Positions 24,102-32,365 of a stretch of DNA of 64,000 nucleotides are shown piece after piece. The stretch comes from Anaerolineales bacterium (GTDB taxonomy: Bacteria; Chloroflexota; Anaerolineae; Anaerolineales; UBA4823). Under the pieces are notes generated by a model that ran no database searches, was not told the DNA's origin, and saw only the letters and a program-made list of their open reading frames with translations. The DNA lies in assembly GCA_016935755.1 (NCBI GenBank), contig JAFGQI010000153.1, positions 1 to 64,000 of the forward strand, in the 5' to 3' direction. Position numbers and translations under genes: made by a program. The stretch's first letter is position 1; each line of letters opens with the position of its first letter.

Positions 24102-25538
24102 TCAATTCAACGCCATCCCACTCCGGCCCTCAGTTGCCGAGGCAAGATCATTTCGCAGGGTCTGCAGTACCTGTGCACTGATTTGATCCGCGTCTCCGGC
24201 TGAGAGAACAAAAACCACATCACCGGGACGAATATGTTCGAGCAGATAATCTCTGGCTTCAACCAGGGTTGGGGCATAATGAACGCAGTCAGGCGCGGTG
24301 GCGTGGGCCTGGATCGCCTGGATAAACGGGTAAGCCGAAAATCCATCTTCCGGAGCGGCCTCGCGAGCCGCGTAGACCTCTGTCACCAGGATTTGATCTG
24401 CGTCTCCAAAAGCGGCTGCAAAATCCGCGAACAGCGTGCGCGCCCGAGAATATGTGTGCGGCTGCCAGACAGCCCAGATGCGGCGCTGCGGGAAGCGCGC
24501 CCGGGCAGCCGAGAGTGTGGCGCGAATTTTAGTCGGATGGTGGGCATAATCATCAAAGACGAGTATGCCTGCCGCTTCTCCACGAAGTTCAAAGCGCCTT
24601 CCGGTTCCACGGAACTGGCCCAGCGCGGCGGCGGCCCTGTCCATGGGCAATCCCAAAACATGCGCTACCGCCAAAGCTGCCAGTGCATTCGACACGTTAT
24701 GGTTGCCCGGAACCTGTAATGGCACCTCTGCCATAATTTTGCCGCCATGCAGCGCTGAGAACGAGAAGTCTCCCTGTTCACCATAAACCGTCCGGGTGGT
24801 TGAATAGTCGTAAGATGTAGACTGCAGCCCATATGAAAACGCCCTGAAGCCCTGCTCAACCGCCCATGAGAGCAGCTGAGCGCTGCCAGGGTTATCACCG
24901 CAAGCCACCAGCGCGCCGCCCGGCTTCAAACGAGTGACAAATTCCTGAAAAGCCAGATAGAAATCCTGGTAAGTCGGATAACAATCTGGATGATCGTGTT
25001 CGATATTGGTCACCACCGCCAGGTCGGGCTGAAGACCCAGGAACATACGGTCATATTCATCAGCTTCAATCACGAAATACTGCCCCGACCCGGCATGCGC
25101 GTTGCCTCCCAGGTCGACCGACACGCCTCCAATCACATAAGATGGATCTAACTCCAGGACCTTTAACATCCAGGCGATCATCGCGGTGGTGGTGGTCTTG
25201 CCATGCGTCCCAGCTACAGCAATAGCCTGCTTACCAGCCATTAACTGGCCTAGAAAATCAGCCCGTTTCAGCACCGGGATGCCAGCTTCCCTGGCTGCCT
25301 TCACTTCTACATTTTCGTCCGGGACGGCAGAGGAGCGCACCACCAGATCTGCGCCAGCAATATTCTCAGCCTGGTGACCATAGTAAACTGTCACCCCGGC
25401 CTGCTGCAGTTTCCTGGAAAGGGGCGAAGCCTGGCGATCGGAACCGCTCACCGCGTAGCCGCTTTCCAGCAGCACCAGAGCGATGGCCGAAAGCCCACTA
25501 CCTCCTATACCGATCAGATGAATATGCATTCTCGTCAC
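24102..25538 (-). CDS. murC: UDP-N-acetylmuramate--L-alanine ligase
   Basis: MurC adds the first amino acid (L-Ala) to UDP-MurNAc. The 478-residue protein begins with the Rossmann-like IHLIGIGGSGLSAIA, has the ATP-binding AVAGTHGKTTTTAMI (near 113), the EADEYDRMFL segment, VVTNIEHDHPDCY, the NVSNALAALAVA segment and DDYAHHPTKIRATL (near 330). These are the standard MurC positions. The first frame start is GTG 25538 with AGGTG nine bases before it; an ATG three codons in (25529) is the alternative. Confidence 0.98.
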   Translation of the reverse strand: MTRMHIHLIGIGGSGLSAIALVLLESGYAVSGSDRQASPLSRKLQQAGVTVYYGHQAENIAGADLVVRSSAVPDENVEVKAAREAGIPVLKRADFLGQLMAGKQAIAVAGTHGKTTTTAMIAWMLKVLELDPSYVIGGVSVDLGGNAHAGSGQYFVIEADEYDRMFLGLQPDLAVVTNIEHDHPDCYPTYQDFYLAFQEFVTRLKPGGALVACGDNPGSAQLLSWAVEQGFRAFSYGLQSTSYDYSTTRTVYGEQGDFSFSALHGGKIMAEVPLQVPGNHNVSNALAALAVAHVLGLPMDRAAAALGQFRGTGRRFELRGEAAGILVFDDYAHHPTKIRATLSAARARFPQRRIWAVWQPHTYSRARTLFADFAAAFGDADQILVTEVYAAREAAPEDGFSAYPFIQAIQAHATAPDCVHYAPTLVEARDYLLEHIRPGDVVFVLSAGDADQISAQVLQTLRNDLASATEGRSGMALN

Positions 25539-25566
25539 GCTTCAATACACCTGTTTTGCTAATGCA

Positions 25567-26106
25567 TCAGACAAACACTACAATGATCAAAACCGCGATC
25601 AATACCACGGCAATATAAATATTCGGCGTTGAGCCCAGCCAGAGCGGAGGCAGCAGTTTAATCATCCGCTCCGTGGCAACTGTCAGATCGTTTGGCCCCG
25701 GCATGACGTATTTTAGAAAGGGGGTGTAGCCGATCGCATCGACAAAATACCACATCGATCCGATAATCATGTAACCGCTCACTGCGCCGAGGATAAAGCC
25801 CAATAAAATATCCTGAATCTTGTCGCGTCGTTCAGAACCCTTGGATAAGCGCGCGATCTTCGGAGATTGGTAGCCGAAGAAGGCAATCACGACGATACTG
25901 CCTATCCGCAGCCAGAACTGGATATTCGGGTTGCTGTTGATAAATGGACTGAGCACAGGCACCAGAGTCTCCATCACATTGATGAGCGCCAGCCCGAAAA
26001 TAACGCTGAATATGACTAACAATTCCTTTGCCCAGCCGCGCATTGCCCCCATGACAGCAAAGAAGAAAAGGAAGAGATAGAAGACGAGCAATATGCTGAT
26101 CATCAT
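25567..26106 (-). CDS. CvpA-like membrane protein
   Basis: This 179-residue integral membrane protein has four or five hydrophobic helices. The N-terminal part, with a Gly-Trp-Ala-Lys-Glu-Leu turn (GAMRGWAKELLVIFSVIFG), resembles the CvpA (colicin V production) family, whose biochemical role is unclear. It starts with an ATG overlapping the murG stop (ATGATG) and lies 28 bases before murC, so it is a true member of the dcw operon. The family assignment is tentative because the match is short; a structural role in the envelope is inference. Confidence 0.65.
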   Translation of the reverse strand: MMISILLVFYLFLFFFAVMGAMRGWAKELLVIFSVIFGLALINVMETLVPVLSPFINSNPNIQFWLRIGSIVVIAFFGYQSPKIARLSKGSERRDKIQDILLGFILGAVSGYMIIGSMWYFVDAIGYTPFLKYVMPGPNDLTVATERMIKLLPPLWLGSTPNIYIAVVLIAVLIIVVFV

Positions 26107-27296
26107 AGGTCAAAAATCCTTTCCCGGTCCTGCCTGGCAGCCAGGCCAAGCCACAACCGAGCAATGGATCGAGCAGCATCAGGGCAAGCCAGCGCAGTCA
26201 TCGCCTGACGCATGGCTTCGCGCCTGGCATGGTCGTGCATCAGACCTCGCACGAGGGGTAACAACTGCTCGGGCAATTCAGCATCTTGAATAATCTGCGC
26301 GGCCCCACGCTGGGCCAGGTATCTGGCGTTCACCTGCTGGTACTGCCAGGCGTGCGGGTATGGCACCAACAGCGCCGGCAGGCCAAACATGGGAAACTCG
26401 CCCAGCGATGAAGCCCCTGCTCGAGAAAGGACCAGGTCAGCGGCGGTTAGAGCGGCTCCCATCTCCTCATACAAATAGGGATATGGATGGTAGCGGTCTG
26501 CATGGCTGGTATCCCCTGGCCTGTCAGCCAATCCAGCCTGAGCGGCTTCTACTTCGGGCCAATCCAACCTCCCGCTGATATGAATCACCTGCATCTCTGC
26601 CAGCAGCTCTGGTAATACGGCCAGTAAAGCGCGGTTGATCGATCGGGCGCCGCTGCTGCCGCCAAAGACGAGCAGAGTGGGCAGATCTGCCTTCAGACCC
26701 AGCGCTTCCCGCGCCTGATCCATGCTCCAGGCTTTCAGTTCAGGCCTGGTTGGGTATCCAGTGACCACCACCCGCCGGTGTTTTGAATAATAGGCTCGCG
26801 ACTCTTCCGCTGTCACTGCAATACAATCCGCAAAGCGTGCCAGGGTTTTGAGAGCCAGACCCGGCTCAATATCCGGCACATATAACAGGGCAGGAATCTT
26901 GCTCCCCGCCAGGGCCATCGGCACGGCGACATAACCACCGGTGAACATAAGGGCATCCGGGCGGAACTCTCGCAGGATGCGCACAGACTGCAGGTAGCCG
27001 CGCCCCAGGCGCAGCAAGTTGCCCGGCAGGGCACGCGCCCCAACTCCATGCACACCAGCCGCAGGGATTTCCCGATAGGGCACACCAGCCCGCTTCACCA
27101 AATCCGCTTCCATGCCCGCTTCACTTCCGACCCATAAAAAACGAAATTCCGCTTCGCCAGAGAGGCTGACAGCCAGTTCCGACAAACCGTTTTCATGACC
27201 GGGGGAGAAAACATCCTCAGTCGCCAGTTTTTGCCAGACGGTTAGAGCCGGATACACTCCGCCTCCCGTCCCGCCGGCGCAGATTAACAGCCGCAT
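26103..27296 (-). CDS. murG: Lipid II synthase glycosyltransferase MurG
   Basis: MurG adds GlcNAc to lipid I at the inner membrane face. The 397-residue protein has the N-terminal GGTGGGVYPALTV, the FTGGYVAVPMALAG segment, the second-domain LLVFGGSSGARSINRALL, and the UDP-GlcNAc loop SRAGASSLGEFPMFGLPALLVPYPHAWQYQQ near 290-320. Compared with the family, the loop after the first glycine motif (about residues 20-50) is longer. GGGAGG eight bases before the ATG supports the start, although the gene then overlaps ftsW by 80 bases. Confidence 0.97.
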   Translation of the reverse strand: MRLLICAGGTGGGVYPALTVWQKLATEDVFSPGHENGLSELAVSLSGEAEFRFLWVGSEAGMEADLVKRAGVPYREIPAAGVHGVGARALPGNLLRLGRGYLQSVRILREFRPDALMFTGGYVAVPMALAGSKIPALLYVPDIEPGLALKTLARFADCIAVTAEESRAYYSKHRRVVVTGYPTRPELKAWSMDQAREALGLKADLPTLLVFGGSSGARSINRALLAVLPELLAEMQVIHISGRLDWPEVEAAQAGLADRPGDTSHADRYHPYPYLYEEMGAALTAADLVLSRAGASSLGEFPMFGLPALLVPYPHAWQYQQVNARYLAQRGAAQIIQDAELPEQLLPLVRGLMHDHARREAMRQAMTALACPDAARSIARLWLGLAARQDRERIFDL

Positions 27297-28560
27297 GTGT
27301 TTGCCTCCCGCTCTCTTCCTTCTGCTTATGGGAGAAGCGAGATATGCTCAACAATATACCAATAGCAGCCAGGGATACATTCAAGCTCGATCCACCCAGG
27401 CTGATATAGGGTAAGGCGTTGCCCACGATCGGCAACAAATTGACCATCATGGCCATGTTAATGAAAGCCTCAATGCAGATCCACAGCGTAAGACCGGCTG
27501 CCAGCAGGGTGCCCATCTTATCCGATGCCTGTCGGGCGATCGTCATACCGCGCCATAACAGTAGTGAATATAATGCTACCAAAGCCACCGAGCCGATGAC
27601 GCCGGTCTCCTCCCCAACCACCGCAAAAATGCTGTCGGTGAAGGGAACCGGCAAATCCAGGTATTTAGTTTGAGCATTTCCGATCCCCACACCAAACCAA
27701 CCCCCACGCAGGAATGACTCCAACGAGGCTTTTACCTGATCCGACCCTTGCGTAGGATCAATCAGCCCGGCAATGAATAGCAAGATACGATCCATCCCCA
27801 CAGGATAAAACTGCAGGACAATCAACCCTACCAGAATAATCAGCAGAAGCAGGATAATAATCTGGCGCGGTTCCCCTCCCGCCATGAAGAACATCAAGCC
27901 CCCCATAATCAGGATGGTTATTACTGCACTAAAATCAGGCTGGAGGGCGATGAGGCCGCTGACTGTACCCAGGATGATCCCTAATGGGATTAGACCAAAG
28001 CTTACGCTGCCGATGCTGTCGCGTTTTGCCTCCAGCCACACAGCCAGGTAGATAATCACGACAAGCTTGGCTAATTCGGATGGCTGGATCGAACCTTCAA
28101 GCAGCGTACGCGTGGCTCCATGGCGGATTTCATCAGTGATGAGAACCCCCACTAATGCAGCCAAGGTGATCAGGATCATGGGGATCGCCGCACGTTTCAG
28201 GTGGTGGAAATCGATCAGAGCCAGGCCAGTAGCTACGATCAGCCCCACGCCCAGAAATAACACCTGGCGCATAAACATCCAAGACGGGTCGTCATACTCC
28301 CGATAGGAAAAATCATAACTGGCCGAATATACCATCACCAGACCGATAATAATCAGGGTGGCAACTGATAAGATCAGCAGAAGGTCTACGCGCACTGGTC
28401 CTGCTTTACGCCGCGTTAAAACCTGGCTCTCAAAGGCCGGCCTGGCGTCCGTCTGCACGGCAAATAAATCAACCAATCCGCGCACCGGTCGCTCTGCCCG
28501 CTGTCTGTTCGCCCGGGCAGAAGAATCTACCGTAGTTCTCTCACCCATTTTGCGAAACAT
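27217..28560 (-). CDS. ftsW: Peptidoglycan glycosyltransferase FtsW (SEDS family)
   Basis: FtsW polymerises lipid II at the division site together with its class B PBP. The 447-residue protein has a cytoplasmic extension of about 60 residues, then about ten membrane helices. SEDS features include MVYSAS, ALQPDFSAVITILIMGGLMFFMAGG, the GGWFGVGIGNAQTKYLDLP loop, FAVVGEETGVIGS, and NLLPIVGNALPYISLGGSS. The ATG at 28560 has GAGGAG eight bases upstream, which outweighs an ATG at 28548. The gene overlaps murD by 34 bases and murG by 80 bases. Confidence 0.96.
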   Translation of the reverse strand: MFRKMGERTTVDSSARANRQRAERPVRGLVDLFAVQTDARPAFESQVLTRRKAGPVRVDLLLILSVATLIIIGLVMVYSASYDFSYREYDDPSWMFMRQVLFLGVGLIVATGLALIDFHHLKRAAIPMILITLAALVGVLITDEIRHGATRTLLEGSIQPSELAKLVVIIYLAVWLEAKRDSIGSVSFGLIPLGIILGTVSGLIALQPDFSAVITILIMGGLMFFMAGGEPRQIIILLLLIILVGLIVLQFYPVGMDRILLFIAGLIDPTQGSDQVKASLESFLRGGWFGVGIGNAQTKYLDLPVPFTDSIFAVVGEETGVIGSVALVALYSLLLWRGMTIARQASDKMGTLLAAGLTLWICIEAFINMAMMVNLLPIVGNALPYISLGGSSLNVSLAAIGILLSISRFSHKQKEESGRQTHAAVNLRRRDGRRSVSGSNRLAKTGD

Positions 28561-29924
28561 TCTCCTCGCTCCTCAAAATCTGTGAACTCATCAAAACTTG
28601 TACCGCCTGGTGACAGCAGCACCACATCTCCAGGTTGAACCAGCGAAGCGGCTGCCAATACAGCCTGCTTCAAACCTGTGCAGCGGGTCACGGTCGGGGC
28701 TGTTCCGGTATCTGGCTGCATGGCATTCAAAATAATATCAATTGCTTCTCCAAACAGGATCAGATGGTCGACGCGGCTGCGCACCAGGTCAGCGAAATCA
28801 CCCCAGGGCAGATTTTTATCTCGTCCGCCCGCCAGCAGAATCAAAGGCTCAGTAAACGAGCGGATGGCCGCCATCGAGCGCTCTGGAGCAGTGGCGATTG
28901 AGTCGTTATACCAATCGGCGCCGCCCCATGTGCGCACAAATTCCAACCGGTGCGGAACGCCTCGAAAACCAGTCACGCCAGCCTGTACTGCTTCGACCGG
29001 CAGCCCTGCGGCGGCGGCAATCGCGCTGGCCGCCATCACATTGACAAGATTATGCTCGCCGCGCAACGCAACCCTGTCTTGCTCAATCAAACGCACAGCC
29101 TCATTTCCTGGCAGGTGCAGGTAGATGGCTTGTTCGGAAAAATAGGCGCCCGGTTGATCCTGCGGCAGCGGCGTCAGGCCAAAGGAATATACTCTGCCCG
29201 GCGCTCTATCCCGCAGCGACCAGGCGCCCGGGTCGTCTCGTCCAAGGACAACCACATCCTGCTGCTGTTGATTTTCGACGATCCGAGCTTTTGCAGCCCG
29301 ATAGGCTTCCATCGTGCCATGCCGGTCCAGGTGATTGGGGGTCACATTCAGCACAGCCGCCACCTGAGGGGAAAGGCTCATAATCTCGAGCTGAAAGCTG
29401 GACAGTTCCATAATCGCCAAATCATCGGCGCCCATCTCGTCCACCACTAGGATTAATGGAGATCCGATATTGCCGCCAACCCAAACTTTGCGATAGGGCG
29501 GCTCCTGCAGCAGATCCAGGGAAGCCTGGCCCATGCGCCCCACCAGGGTGGTGGTCGTTGTCTTCCCCGCAGAACCGGTAATTCCAATCACCTTACAGGG
29601 CGCAGCCTCCAGGAAAATCTGCGAATCATTAGAAAGAGGGATGCCTCTGCGCGCCGCCTCTTGCAGCAAAGGCAAGGTCAAGGGAACCCCTCCCGACGGG
29701 CAAACAAGATCCGCGCCATCCAGAATGCTCAGGGGGTGCCCACCGCAAACCCATTCGATGTCCGGCACACCAGCCAGCATCTCCTGGGCAAGCGCCAGGT
29801 CTGCTGCTGGACGCTGATCGTTCAACACCACCCGAGCGCCGTGGCTGGTCAGGTAGCGCGCCAGAGCCAGCCCTTGCCGGGCCGCTCCGATCACAATCAC
29901 CTTCAAACCATGCCACTGCTTCAT
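28527..29924 (-). CDS. murD: UDP-N-acetylmuramoyl-L-alanine--D-glutamate ligase
   Basis: MurD adds D-Glu to UDP-MurNAc-L-Ala. The protein (465 residues from the chosen ATG) begins LKVIVIGAARQGLALARYL, then has the ATP loop VIGITGSAGKTTTTTLVGRM (near 112-130), MELSSFQLE, VLNVTPNHLDRHG, GEHNLVNVMAASA, and the C-terminal LLAGGRDKNLPWGDF and LLSPGGTSFDEFTDFEERGECF. ATG 29924 with GGGAG just upstream was preferred; ATG 29939 is an alternative three bases after the mraY stop. A longer frame to 29966 runs into mraY. Confidence 0.97.
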   Translation of the reverse strand: MKQWHGLKVIVIGAARQGLALARYLTSHGARVVLNDQRPAADLALAQEMLAGVPDIEWVCGGHPLSILDGADLVCPSGGVPLTLPLLQEAARRGIPLSNDSQIFLEAAPCKVIGITGSAGKTTTTTLVGRMGQASLDLLQEPPYRKVWVGGNIGSPLILVVDEMGADDLAIMELSSFQLEIMSLSPQVAAVLNVTPNHLDRHGTMEAYRAAKARIVENQQQQDVVVLGRDDPGAWSLRDRAPGRVYSFGLTPLPQDQPGAYFSEQAIYLHLPGNEAVRLIEQDRVALRGEHNLVNVMAASAIAAAAGLPVEAVQAGVTGFRGVPHRLEFVRTWGGADWYNDSIATAPERSMAAIRSFTEPLILLAGGRDKNLPWGDFADLVRSRVDHLILFGEAIDIILNAMQPDTGTAPTVTRCTGLKQAVLAAASLVQPGDVVLLSPGGTSFDEFTDFEERGECFAKWVRELR

Positions 29925-29940
29925 CAGCTCCCTTTCCATG

Positions 29941-30933
29941 CTAAACCACTGCCAAAGCCACGCCAACCATGGCGCCCATCAGGCTGATCAACCAGAAGCG
30001 CTGCACCACCTGAGTTTCGCTCCATCCAGAAAGTTCAAAATGATGGTGGAGCGGCGCCATCTTAAACAAACGCTTACCACCCGTCAGCTTGAAATAGGCG
30101 ATTTGTAAAACGTCGCTGAGCATGATGCTGGTCGGGATAATCGCGATCAGCGGCAATAAAAGCCACTGACCGGTCATCAGAGCCACAACCGCCAGCGAGG
30201 CGCCCAGAGCCAGAGAGCCGGTGTCACCCATGAATAACTGCGCCGGATGCACATTGAACCACAAGAACCCGAACAATGCGCCTACCACCACAAAACAGAA
30301 GCGCGCCAGGAATATTTGACCCTGCAGCAGGGCAATTCCGCCATAAGTGGCAAAGGCAGTAGCCGAGATCAGCCCAGCCATGCCATCCAGGCCATCGGTA
30401 AAATTCACCGCATTGGTCATCGCCACGATCACAAAAGTGGCGATCGGGATATACCAGATGCCCAGCTTTACAATCCCCTTGACGGCCGGAACAAAGAGAT
30501 CTGGCGCATCCAACAGATACTTTAAAGCGAAGGCCGCCCCTACCGCCAGGATCACCTGGAAGAGGAACTTGGTGCGGGCGCGCATCCCCTTGACCTGCCG
30601 TTTTCCCCGGATACCTTCCCAGTCATCCACGGCTCCTAAAATCGCATATACCACCATCACGCCAGTCGGGATGATCACCGAGCGGCCTAAGATGGTAACG
30701 CCGAAGACTACGCTGGCATTCAGCAGGACCATGATTGCTGCTACCGGGACAACAATCATCACGCCGCCCATGGTAGGGGTACCCATCTTGGTAAAATGCC
30801 TTTCAGGCCCTTCTACCCGGATGAGCTTGCCGATCTTAAAATAGCGCAGCACGCGCAGCAATGGCGCTCCCCAGATGATGGTCATAATAAAGCTGAAGCC
30901 CGCCAGGGCCAGAGCCATCGAAGACTGGTTCAC
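29941..30933 (-). CDS. mraY: Phospho-N-acetylmuramoyl-pentapeptide-transferase
   Basis: MraY makes lipid I from UDP-MurNAc-pentapeptide and undecaprenyl phosphate in the membrane. The 330-residue protein shows ERHFTKMGTPTMGGVMIV, DDWEGI (catalytic Asp region), the NAVNFTDGLDGMAG motif, LFMGDTGSLALGASLA and the cytoplasmic APLHHHFELSGWSE, spread between about ten membrane helices. The start is a GTG that overlaps the murF stop (GTGA); ATG 30918 would be the next choice. Confidence 0.98.
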   Translation of the reverse strand: MNQSSMALALAGFSFIMTIIWGAPLLRVLRYFKIGKLIRVEGPERHFTKMGTPTMGGVMIVVPVAAIMVLLNASVVFGVTILGRSVIIPTGVMVVYAILGAVDDWEGIRGKRQVKGMRARTKFLFQVILAVGAAFALKYLLDAPDLFVPAVKGIVKLGIWYIPIATFVIVAMTNAVNFTDGLDGMAGLISATAFATYGGIALLQGQIFLARFCFVVVGALFGFLWFNVHPAQLFMGDTGSLALGASLAVVALMTGQWLLLPLIAIIPTSIMLSDVLQIAYFKLTGGKRLFKMAPLHHHFELSGWSETQVVQRFWLISLMGAMVGVALAVV

Positions 30934-32351
30934 CGTATCGTCTCCAAAGCAGCTACAATGCGGTCCATCTGCATGCCGTGCGAACCTTTGATCAAAATGA
31001 CATCCTGCGGGTGCATGTGGCTGCGGAGATAGTCAATCGCCTCCGCGCTGCGATCAAATTCGGTGACCGCTTTTGCCGGTAAGCCAGCCCGGCAGGCTGC
31101 ATGGGCGATCATCCGCCCGCGCTCACCCACCGTCACCAATTCATCAACCACCTCAGCGGCGCGCACGCCAACCATCTCATGTCCGCGCTGTTCATAAGGC
31201 CCTAATTCCAGCATATCGCCGAGCACTGCCACCTTGCGACCATCCAGCTCATCCAATAAGTTGAGCGCCGCCAGGGTCGATTCCGGCGAGGCGTTATATG
31301 TATCATCCAGGAGCAGGGCGCCTGCCTCTGTTCGCACTGCTTCCAGACGCAATTGCGTGTGCTGCGATCGCAATCCGTCGATGATCTCTTGCCAGGTCAA
31401 CCCCTCCACCAAACCAACCGCGGCTGCGCTCAATGCGTTGTGGACAGAATGCCTGCCGATCAAGGGAACGCGCAGGTGCAGCACTTCATTCCGATAATGC
31501 AGGCGAAACCGGATGCCCTCCAGACCTAAACCTTCCACGTTATCGGCCCATAGATCCGCCTTTGGATCCAGGCCGTAGAAGAACACGCGGGCGCTGGTCA
31601 AACCAGCCATATTCCGCACCAGCGGATCATCGTAGTTCAAGATGGCAACGCCTTCTGGCGCAGGAGGCAAGGCCTGAACCAGTTCTGATTTGCCTCGCGC
31701 AATTGCCTCTTGCGAACCTGCTCTTTCCGCATGCACCGTGCCGATATTGGTAACGACACCAATCTGCGGCAGAGCCAGGTCGCATAAAAAGGCGATCTCG
31801 CCGGGGACATAGAAGCCCATTTCGAGCACGGCGCGCTCATGGCCTTCGCTCAGGCCCAACAGGGTGAGCGGGAGACCAATTTCGTTATTAAGGTTCCCAG
31901 GGTTTTTCAGGGTAGTAAACCGCTGGTCCAAGACTTCTGCCACCAGTTCCTTGGTGGTGGATTTTCCAACACTGCCTGTGATCCCAACCACGCGCAGTTC
32001 CAGTTTTCGTCTCCAGAAATGCGCAATTTGCTGTAAGGCTGCCAGGCTGTCATCAACCCAGATACAGAACGGCACTTCCTGTTTGGGCAGGTCTGAGACT
32101 TCCTGCCCCTGTCGCAAATCAACCAGGTGGTATCTGGCAGACAGGTCACGCTGCACGATCGCGGCATGGGCGCCCTTCTCAAAAGCCTGGTCAACAAAAT
32201 CATGCCCGTCCACATGCTGCCCAGGCAGCGCCACAAACAAGCACCCTGGAATTACCTGCCGCGAATCGATCACCGCCTCGGTGAGAACCTGAGTCGCCCA
32301 AGGGAAACGTTTTTGGCGCAGTGCTTCGATTACATCGGCTATGGTCAGCAT
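30930..32351 (-). CDS. murF: UDP-N-acetylmuramoyl-tripeptide--D-alanyl-D-alanine ligase
   Basis: MurF attaches D-Ala-D-Ala to the UDP-MurNAc-tripeptide. The 473-residue protein has an N-terminal DSRQVIPGCLFVALPGQHVDGHDF domain, the ATP loop VVGITGSVGKSTTKELVAEVL (near 120), the NNEIGLPLTLL segment, MGFYVPGEIAFL, NIGTVHAERAGS, LIGRHSVHNALSAAAVG, and DDTYNASPESTLAALNLL. ATG 32351 was taken (a TTG one codon earlier extends the frame). It directly follows ftsI; murE, which normally stands between them, is absent. Confidence 0.97.
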   Translation of the reverse strand: MLTIADVIEALRQKRFPWATQVLTEAVIDSRQVIPGCLFVALPGQHVDGHDFVDQAFEKGAHAAIVQRDLSARYHLVDLRQGQEVSDLPKQEVPFCIWVDDSLAALQQIAHFWRRKLELRVVGITGSVGKSTTKELVAEVLDQRFTTLKNPGNLNNEIGLPLTLLGLSEGHERAVLEMGFYVPGEIAFLCDLALPQIGVVTNIGTVHAERAGSQEAIARGKSELVQALPPAPEGVAILNYDDPLVRNMAGLTSARVFFYGLDPKADLWADNVEGLGLEGIRFRLHYRNEVLHLRVPLIGRHSVHNALSAAAVGLVEGLTWQEIIDGLRSQHTQLRLEAVRTEAGALLLDDTYNASPESTLAALNLLDELDGRKVAVLGDMLELGPYEQRGHEMVGVRAAEVVDELVTVGERGRMIAHAACRAGLPAKAVTEFDRSAEAIDYLRSHMHPQDVILIKGSHGMQMDRIVAALETIR

Positions 32352-32365
32352 CAAAATCTCGCTTT

